Assembly (NCBI RefSeq): GCF_011044255.1
Contig: NZ_CP049107.1
Location: 496,001-560,000, forward strand
DNA: 64,000 bases
From: Rhizorhabdus phycosphaerae
GTDB lineage: Bacteria; Pseudomonadota; Alphaproteobacteria; Sphingomonadales; Sphingomonadaceae
Direction: 5' to 3'
Shown here piece by piece: positions 58,498 through 64,000 of the stretch. The stretch's first letter is position 1. Every line of letters begins with the position of its first letter. A model generated the notes under the pieces. That model was not told where the DNA came from. It did no database searches and saw only the letters and a program-made list of their open reading frames with translations. Both the position numbers and the translations under genes were made by a program.

Positions 58498-60570
58498 TCA
58501 GGCTGCCAGCGCGGTCAGCATGCCGGGGGTGAGCAGCTGGGGCAGCGTGTCCACCCCGCCGTCACGACGGTAGAAGAGGTAAAGCGGCACGCCCGAGCGC
58601 CCCTGCGCCTCGAGGAAGCGGCTGATCGCGGGATCGCCATTGGTCCAGTCGCCGACCATCACCGTGACCCCGGCCTTGGCAAAGGCATCGCGCACGGCGG
58701 GTCGCGCAATCGCGGCCTGTTCGTTGACCTTGCAGGTCAGGCACCAGTCGGCCGTGAAATAGAGAAAGACCGGCTTGCCCGCCGCCTGCAACGCCGCGAG
58801 CTTCGTCTCGTCGAAGCGGGCGTCGCTCCCTTCGCCCGCCTCGGCCTGCTGAGCGCCCTCGACTGTCGCGCCACCGCCCTGCGCCGGCAGGACGAGAAAG
58901 AGCGCCGCCGCCGCCGCCAGCGCGGGCGCGACCGGCAGCCAGCTGCGCGCCTTGCCCTCGGCCTGCCGCGTCCCGACCCACCACAGAGCGAGCCCGAGCA
59001 GCAGCGCGGCGCCGAGCGCCATGACCTGCGGATTGACCCCCGCCTGCCGCCCCAGCACCCAGGCGAGGCCGAGCGCGGTCAGGAACATCGGCACCGACAA
59101 TATGCGCCGCAGCCGGTTCATCCAGGCACCCGGCTTGGGCAGCCGACGCCGTAGCGCGGGCACGAAGCCGATCGCGAGGAACGGCAGGGCCAGGCCGAAG
59201 CCGAGCCCCGCGAACACCGCCAGCGCCGCAACCGGCGCGAGCGTCAGCGCCGCCGCGACAGCGCCCGCCATGAACGGCCCGCTGCACGGGGTCGCGATCA
59301 CGGTGGCCAGCACGCCGGTCCAGAAAGCGGGCTTAGCGCCCGAGCCGCGCGTCATCGCGTCGCCGATCCCGATCGCACGCAGTTCGAACAGCCCCGCGAG
59401 GTTGAGCGCGATGGCGACCACGAGCAGCAGCAGCACGAACACGATCCGCGGATCCTGCAGCTGGAAACCCCAGCCCGCCGTCGTCCCCGCCGCGCGCAAG
59501 GCCAGCAGAAGCAGCCCCAGCGCTACGCAGCTGAGCATTACGCCCGCAGAATAGGAGAGCGCCTCGCGCCGCGCCTGCCCGTCGGTCTCGCCGCTGCGCG
59601 CGAGGCTCAGCGCCTTCAGGCTCAGGATCGGGAAGACGCAGGGCATGGCGTTGAGCAGCAACCCGCCCAGGATCGCGCCGCCCAACGCCAGCGCGAACAG
59701 CCGCCAGCTGCCACCGGAGCCTTCTTCGCCCTCGGCCGCGATCGGCACGCCGGCCGCCGGCACGGTACCGGGCCGAGCGACCACCGACAGGCCGCGATCA
59801 GGCCCGATCGCGATCACGCCCTCGATCCGCTGCGGCATGGCGGCACCGCGCGCCGCCTTCGTCTCGACGATCAGGCGATCGTCACGCCGGCTCACGGTCT
59901 GCGGCGCGGCATAGTCGATCACGCCGTCGGTCGAGGGGTAGAAATAGGGTTTCGCCACCGGCCGCCCGCGCGGGAAGGGGATCGCGATCCGGACGCTCTC
60001 GCCGCGCTTCTCGAAGCTGGCGGGCTGGCCCAGCGGCAGCGGCAGCTTCGCGCGCCAGCCATCGAAGCTCTGGCGCATCGCCGGCTGCACCGCGCCGCTG
60101 CCCGCGACCAGATTGAGCGCCACAGTTCCCTGCTCGGGCACGCAGATGGTGGGCGAGCAGGCGAGCCAGCGCAGCTTGCCCGTCACGCGCAGCCGCGTGC
60201 CCGGCTTCACAGACTTCGCCACCGACAGCGGCGCGATCAGCGCATAGGGCCGCTCGTAGACATAGTTCATCAGGCCGGAGACGATCAGCCGCTCGGGCAC
60301 CGGATAGCGGAAGGCGCCGATCGTGACGCCGGGCGGCAGCGCCCATTCGACCGTGACGGGCGCACCCGCGTCGCCCGGATTTTCCCAATAACCGTGCCAT
60401 GTCGCCTCGGGCGTCATCGACAGCGCGACGGCGCTGCGCGCGCCCGGCGCGGGCTGGCTGCTCTCGGCGACCAGCTTCACCGCGATATGCGCGGCGGACG
60501 CCGTCGACGCCCCCAGCGCCAGCAGGAGCAGCGCGACGCAGCGCGACAGGATCGGCAGGATGGTCTTCAT
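58498..60570 (-). CDS. DsbD/ScsB-like protein-disulfide reductase
   Basis: The 690-residue inner-membrane thiol transporter has a signal peptide (ending TASA), a periplasmic DsbD-alpha/ScsB-type beta domain (about 25-270, containing LACSPTICVPEQG with a Cys pair), eight membrane helices (about 290-560, with CVFPILSLKAL and ATPCSGPFMAG carrying the membrane cysteines), and a C-terminal thioredoxin domain with active site WCLTC (C610 and C613). It passes reducing power from cytoplasmic thioredoxin to periplasmic proteins. The long N-terminal domain is more ScsB- than DsbD-like. DUF1289 follows in the same operon. Confidence 0.92.
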   Translation of the reverse strand: MKTILPILSRCVALLLLALGASTASAAHIAVKLVAESSQPAPGARSAVALSMTPEATWHGYWENPGDAGAPVTVEWALPPGVTIGAFRYPVPERLIVSGLMNYVYERPYALIAPLSVAKSVKPGTRLRVTGKLRWLACSPTICVPEQGTVALNLVAGSGAVQPAMRQSFDGWRAKLPLPLGQPASFEKRGESVRIAIPFPRGRPVAKPYFYPSTDGVIDYAAPQTVSRRDDRLIVETKAARGAAMPQRIEGVIAIGPDRGLSVVARPGTVPAAGVPIAAEGEEGSGGSWRLFALALGGAILGGLLLNAMPCVFPILSLKALSLARSGETDGQARREALSYSAGVMLSCVALGLLLLALRAAGTTAGWGFQLQDPRIVFVLLLLVVAIALNLAGLFELRAIGIGDAMTRGSGAKPAFWTGVLATVIATPCSGPFMAGAVAAALTLAPVAALAVFAGLGFGLALPFLAIGFVPALRRRLPKPGAWMNRLRRILSVPMFLTALGLAWVLGRQAGVNPQVMALGAALLLGLALWWVGTRQAEGKARSWLPVAPALAAAAALFLVLPAQGGGATVEGAQQAEAGEGSDARFDETKLAALQAAGKPVFLYFTADWCLTCKVNEQAAIARPAVRDAFAKAGVTVMVGDWTNGDPAISRFLEAQGRSGVPLYLFYRRDGGVDTLPQLLTPGMLTALAA

Positions 60571-60626
60571 GCCGGGCTTATGGCCCCGTCGCGCGTCATA
60601 GGAAAGCGCCCAGGAGGGAAGCTGGC

Positions 60627-61331
60627 TCAGATCGTCCGCTCTTCCTCATAGGCATAGCCGTCCTCGGTCGGCACGAAGCCCTTGGCGCGGATGACCTGCT
60701 CGACGCGCGGCGACACCGGCTTGATGAACAGCTTCACCCGATATTTGTTCGGCGCCAGGATCGTCACCTCCTCGCGCTCGCGCCCGCTCGGGCTGGCCAG
60801 ATCGAAGGCGAGATAGCCGTCGCGGCACAGCGCCGGGCCGCTCATCTCGCTCGGCAGGCCGACGGCGGGCAGCGCGCCCGACAGATAGGCGCGCACCTCG
60901 CCCCGCCCGTCCTGGCACTCGCCGCCCGGAAAGGCCGCCTTCAGCCCGTCGACGATCAGGGTGACGCTGCCGATCGGCGGCGGCCCGGCCATCATCGGCA
61001 GGCCGACGTTGAAATCGTCGATGCCGAGACCGCCCCAGCCGAAGCTGAATACGCCCTTCAGCCGCGACACCTCGTCGCTGCCCTCCATGTTCAGACGCAG
61101 CCGGCCCTTGCTCAGATCCTCGAAGGACAGGCGGGTCATCACGTCGCCGAGATTGATCTTGGCGAGCTTCGCCTCGTAGATCCGGCCCTCCCACAAATTG
61201 CCCTCGACCTGCGTCGCCTCGAACCCGACCTTGCGCAATTGCAGCACGTCGATCGCCGTGGCGAGCGGCACATAGAGCAGTCCGACCAGCAGCGCGGCCG
61301 CGATCGCCAGGAACCCGAAAATCGTCTTCAT
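60627..61331 (-). CDS. gspN: Type II secretion system protein N (GspN-like)
   Basis: The 234-residue protein has one N-terminal membrane helix (MKTIFGFLAIAAALLVGLLYVPLA) and a periplasmic beta-rich domain containing VEGNLWEGRI, a GspN hallmark, and GSVTLIVDGLKAAFPGGECQ. GspN is an accessory inner-membrane component of type II secretion. No other gsp genes are in the window. DUF983 lies 70 bases upstream on the same strand. The assignment rests on the N-terminal architecture and VEG-x-LWEG motif. Confidence 0.78.
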   Translation of the reverse strand: MKTIFGFLAIAAALLVGLLYVPLATAIDVLQLRKVGFEATQVEGNLWEGRIYEAKLAKINLGDVMTRLSFEDLSKGRLRLNMEGSDEVSRLKGVFSFGWGGLGIDDFNVGLPMMAGPPPIGSVTLIVDGLKAAFPGGECQDGRGEVRAYLSGALPAVGLPSEMSGPALCRDGYLAFDLASPSGREREEVTILAPNKYRVKLFIKPVSPRVEQVIRAKGFVPTEDGYAYEEERTI

Positions 61332-61401
61332 CCCATCCCCCGTCTTCGCAGGCGCCGACCGTCCCGGCCGCTGCGCCCGCGCCCCTCATGCCATATGTCG
61401 C

Positions 61402-61785
61402 TCAGCCGCGCGCGAAACCATGCATCCGCCGCGCCCATTGAAAGCCGATCACCCCGCCCTTCAGCGGTTGCAGCATCAGCAGCGCCAGCACCAGCGCGAT
61501 CGCCGGCCACAGGAACATCTCGATCATCAGTGGCGGATCATAGCTGGCGTTGACCATGACGACGATCGGCACCAGCAGATGGCCGAGGATCAGCACGACC
61601 AGATAAGCGGGCATGTCGTCGGCCTGGTGCAGCGTCCAGTCCTGCCCGCAGGACGGGCAATGCGGCACCGGCTTCAGATAGCGGCGGAACAGCGGCGCCC
61701 CGTCGCAGGCGGGGCAGCGCATCCGCAGCCCGCGCATTATGGCACCACGCAGATCGCGCTCGCCGCCGGTCGATGGTCGGTTCAT
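61402..61785 (-). CDS. DUF983 membrane protein with zinc ribbon
   Basis: The 127-residue protein has a CxxC...CxxC zinc-ribbon-like start (RCPACDGAPLFRRYLK then HCPSCGQDW) and two membrane helices (about 60-85 and 90-110), the DUF983 pattern. ATG 61785 (MNRPSTGGERDLRGAIM) is preferred over a longer frame extending towards the tRNA gene. In many alphaproteobacteria DUF983 genes lie near cytochrome oxidase assembly genes, but not here. Function is unknown. Confidence 0.88.
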   Translation of the reverse strand: MNRPSTGGERDLRGAIMRGLRMRCPACDGAPLFRRYLKPVPHCPSCGQDWTLHQADDMPAYLVVLILGHLLVPIVVMVNASYDPPLMIEMFLWPAIALVLALLMLQPLKGGVIGFQWARRMHGFARG

Positions 61786-61881
61786 GCCCGACCCATAGCA
61801 GATCGCCCGCCCCCGCGAACCCCGCCCGCGATCAATTTCATTGACCGCCGCCGACCGCCTGTGGCATCCGGTCCGCGCCGG

Positions 61882-61955
61882 GCGGGTGTAGCTCAATGGT
61901 AGAGCAGAAGCTTCCCAAGCTTACGACGAGGGTTCGATTCCCTTCACCCGCTCCA
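61882..61955 (+). tRNA. tRNA-Gly (anticodon CCC)
   Basis: GCGGGTG pairs with CACCCGC as the acceptor stem, the D arm is GCTC-AATGGTA-GAGC, the anticodon loop is TTCCCAA with CCC, the T arm is GAGGG-TTCGATT-CCCTT, and CCA is encoded at 61953-61955. The body closely matches the E. coli CCC-reading glycine tRNA. One anticodon-stem pair (27-43) appears to be a G-A mismatch. It stands alone and marks a change from core genes to accessory DNA. Confidence 0.96.
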
Positions 61956-62032
61956 CCGGCTTGACACCGACATGCGAAGAAGCACCGGGCATTTCGCACG
62001 GCGCGTTCGCATATCGTAGGTTCCCCTTGACG

Positions 62033-62341
62033 ATGCTCCCCATCAAAGCCGTCCGCATAATGGCGGATTGGGCCAGCGATGGTGTCTGGCACCTGCCCGG
62101 AACGCCGCGGGAATCCCTCGACGGGTTCCGGATCAGCGATGAACTCCATGCCCGGCTCCGGCGGTAGGTCGACTGCTATTGCAAGCTCGACAGGGCAGAA
62201 GGCTATAGCGGAGAGTGCCATCATCCGGATTGGGGCGCCTTCAACGCGGAGGGATATGCCATAGCACTGGTCGTGAAGGCCGAACTGCCCGATTGGCTGG
62301 TCGTGTATGTGGATGAGACGTTGGTCGGTTTGCGGTCGTAA
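62033..62341 (+). pseudogene. Small conserved-looking gene interrupted by an in-frame TAG
   Basis: One frame runs 103 codons from ATG 62033 to TAA 62339-62341, broken only by TAG at 62165-62167 (codon 45). The first part reads MLPIKAVRIMADWASDGVWH and the second contains FNAEGYAIALVVKAELPDW then LVVYVDETLVGL. Composition stays protein-like on both sides, indicating a recent nonsense mutation rather than chance. I know similar small hypothetical proteins but no function. It lies directly downstream of the tRNA gene. Confidence 0.6.
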
Positions 62342-62476
62342 GCCACGGCCGACATTGTCATTCCCGACCGGCTCCATTAGCCGCTCTGCATTGCCGTTCG
62401 GCCCGCTAAGCCTTTGCATCGCTTGGCGGCCGGCACGCAAGGCTGCTACGCCAGCCTGACCAACAAGGGGGCCTGA

Positions 62477-64000
62477 ATGCCGAGTCTGACATGGTTGACG
62501 CGCGACGAGGATCTGAAACGCGCGGCGGCGGTGCCCTATCGGTTGTTGGAGGCGGACCCGGCGATGTCGCATGGCGACCAAACTGCCGGAAACATGCTGA
62601 TCCAGGGCGATAATCTGGATGCACTCAAGGCGCTGCTGCCCTATTATAAAGGCCGGGTGAAATGCATCTATATCGACCCGCCCTATAATACCCGCAGCGA
62701 CTTCGACCATTATGACGACAATTTGGAGCACAGCCAGTGGCTAGCGATGATCTATCCCCGGCTTGAATTACTGCACGATTTGCTTGCGGAAGAGGGCAGT
62801 ATCTGGGTGTCGATCGACGATAATGAAGGGCATTATCTCAAGGTCGTGATGGATGAGATATTCGGACGTCAGAACTTCATCATCGACATTGCTTGGCAGA
62901 AGCGAGATGGGCCTCCGAATGATCGGACCATCGCGTCGATTCACGAGCATATCCTAGTGTGGGGGAAAAGCAGAAAACAAGGAGACAGCCGATCGCGAGC
63001 CGAGGAACTATTCAACCTGATGCCGCGCTCCGAGAAGGCTAACTCCCAGTATCGCGAATATCCCGACCCTGACGGCATCGACCCTCGAGGCCCATTTCGG
63101 AAAATCGACACAACCGCTAACGGCAAAGGCGGGCGTTCGGTTTCGAGCCTGATCTATCCGATCACCAACCCATTCACCAAAGAGGAGGTGTACCCTCGAG
63201 AGGGTACATGCTGGCGCCACAATCGAGAGGAGATGGCTCGCCTGCAGGCTGATAAGCGGTTGTTCTGGGGTGTGAAAGGTGATGCAAGAACGCCGATGCG
63301 CAAGCTGTTTCTGTCCGAAGCCAAAAGTGGGATGACCACATCGTCGGTCTGGACAGAATTGGCATTCAATCAGCACGCAAGCAGACAAATCGAGCTGATC
63401 TTTGGTTACAAGGCGTCGTTCGAGACACCAAAGCCAGAGGAATTGCTCCAGCGCATCATTCACGTCGCCAGCAACCCTGGCGACCTGGTGCTGGACAGCT
63501 TCCTTGGTTCCGGCACCACGGCAGCCGTCGCGCACAAGATGGGCCGGCGCTGGATCGGCGTCGAGATGGGCGATCACGCCGTCAGCCACTGCGCGCCGCG
63601 TCTGGTCAAAGTGATCGACGGCGAACAGGGCGGGATTTCCAAATCCGTCGAATGGCAGGGCGGCGGCGGCTTCGCCTTCTATCGGCTGGGTGAAGAGGTG
63701 TTCGATGAAGAGGGCCGCTTGCGCCCCGGCATCAAATTTGCCGCGCTGGCCGCGCATGTGTGGTTTTCGGAAACGGGCGTGCCCTATCACGGCGCGGCGG
63801 ACAGCCCCTATCTCGGCACCCACGGCGCGCGGGGCTTCGCCCTGCTGTATAACGGCATCCTTGGCGACAGGAGCGTGACCGGCGGCAATGTCCTGACCGG
63901 GGCCCTGTTGGCATCGATCCGCGCGATGGCGGGGCATGACGGGCCGCTCACCGTCTATGGCGAGGCCAGCCGCATCGGCGCGGTGCGGTTGAAGGCCGAA
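62477..64000 (+). CDS. Beta-class DNA methyltransferase, type III Mod-like (3' end outside window)
   Basis: 508 codons are open to the window edge. Motif IV DPPYNT (in CIYIDPPYNTRSDFDHYDD) precedes motif I FLGSGTTAAVAHKMGRRWIGVE, the beta-class order of N6-adenine or N4-cytosine methyltransferases such as type III Mod proteins. Other blocks are MLIQGDNLDALKALLPYYKGR and GSIWVSIDDNEGHYLKVVMDEIFG. The region between the motifs (about residues 150-330) is the target-recognition domain. AAGGGGG lies about 8 bases before ATG 62477. A restriction (Res) partner would be expected beyond the right edge. Confidence 0.93.
   Translation, partial: MPSLTWLTRDEDLKRAAAVPYRLLEADPAMSHGDQTAGNMLIQGDNLDALKALLPYYKGRVKCIYIDPPYNTRSDFDHYDDNLEHSQWLAMIYPRLELLHDLLAEEGSIWVSIDDNEGHYLKVVMDEIFGRQNFIIDIAWQKRDGPPNDRTIASIHEHILVWGKSRKQGDSRSRAEELFNLMPRSEKANSQYREYPDPDGIDPRGPFRKIDTTANGKGGRSVSSLIYPITNPFTKEEVYPREGTCWRHNREEMARLQADKRLFWGVKGDARTPMRKLFLSEAKSGMTTSSVWTELAFNQHASRQIELIFGYKASFETPKPEELLQRIIHVASNPGDLVLDSFLGSGTTAAVAHKMGRRWIGVEMGDHAVSHCAPRLVKVIDGEQGGISKSVEWQGGGGFAFYRLGEEVFDEEGRLRPGIKFAALAAHVWFSETGVPYHGAADSPYLGTHGARGFALLYNGILGDRSVTGGNVLTGALLASIRAMAGHDGPLTVYGEASRIGAVRLKAE

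Overview
The window is GC-rich chromosomal DNA from an alphaproteobacterium, almost certainly a sphingomonad (Sphingomonadaceae; genus not determined). The evidence is a CckA hybrid kinase next to recA, an alphaproteobacterial SOS box (GTTC-N7-GTTC) in the recA promoter, several TonB-dependent receptors in small catabolic operons, a TPR-sulfotransferase beside a TonB receptor, and a cobalamin riboswitch ahead of cobO-bluB. Nearly all of it is coding. Genes are tightly packed with many 1- or 4-base stop/start overlaps.

Layout. 1-1.2 kb: cobO and the start of bluB on the minus strand behind a B12 riboswitch. 1.3-13.9 kb: mostly minus-strand core genes (alaS, recA, cckA, M13 peptidase, DUF2062, smpB), interrupted by a LytTR membrane regulator, a plus-strand FkbM methyltransferase, and small GST and VOC genes. 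14-17 kb: dapA, divergent from a soluble lytic transglycosylase. 17-22.3 kb: the circularly permuted ATP-grasp / alpha-E / transglutaminase trio, then SppA. 22.3-23.7 kb: a lipoprotein and a TRIC-type channel. 23.8-29.8 kb: a five-gene arginine succinyltransferase (AST) operon with two AstA paralogues, in which an M20 hydrolase sits where AstE would be expected. 29.8-33.7 kb: a TonB receptor translationally coupled to a beta-propeller phytase lipoprotein. 33.8-41 kb: a secreted amidohydrolase divergent from a TPR-sulfotransferase / TonB receptor / amino-acid permease operon. 41-52 kb: a complete glycogen operon, glgP-glgB-glgC-glgA-glgX plus a GH13 alpha-glucosidase. 52-54 kb: a VOC protein and a chemoreceptor lacking a periplasmic sensor domain. 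54.5-58.3 kb: a ZnuD-like TonB receptor and a PhoD-type phosphatase. 58.3-61.8 kb: DUF1289, DsbD/ScsB-like thiol reductase, GspN and DUF983 genes on the minus strand.

The right edge changes character. A tRNA-Gly(CCC) gene (61882-61955) is followed by a conserved-looking gene broken by an in-frame TAG, then by a beta-class (type III Mod-like) DNA methyltransferase that runs off the end of the window. Its central target-recognition region is visibly less GC-rich than its ends. This looks like the boundary of an accessory island carrying a restriction-modification system.

The least understood parts are the ATP-grasp/alpha-E/transglutaminase trio, the receptor-phytase pair, the sulfotransferase-receptor-permease operon, and the AST operon with a candidate substitute for AstE. 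I found no CRISPR array, insertion sequence or complete prophage. Start sites were chosen from visible Shine-Dalgarno spacing and remembered family N-termini; no database search was run.
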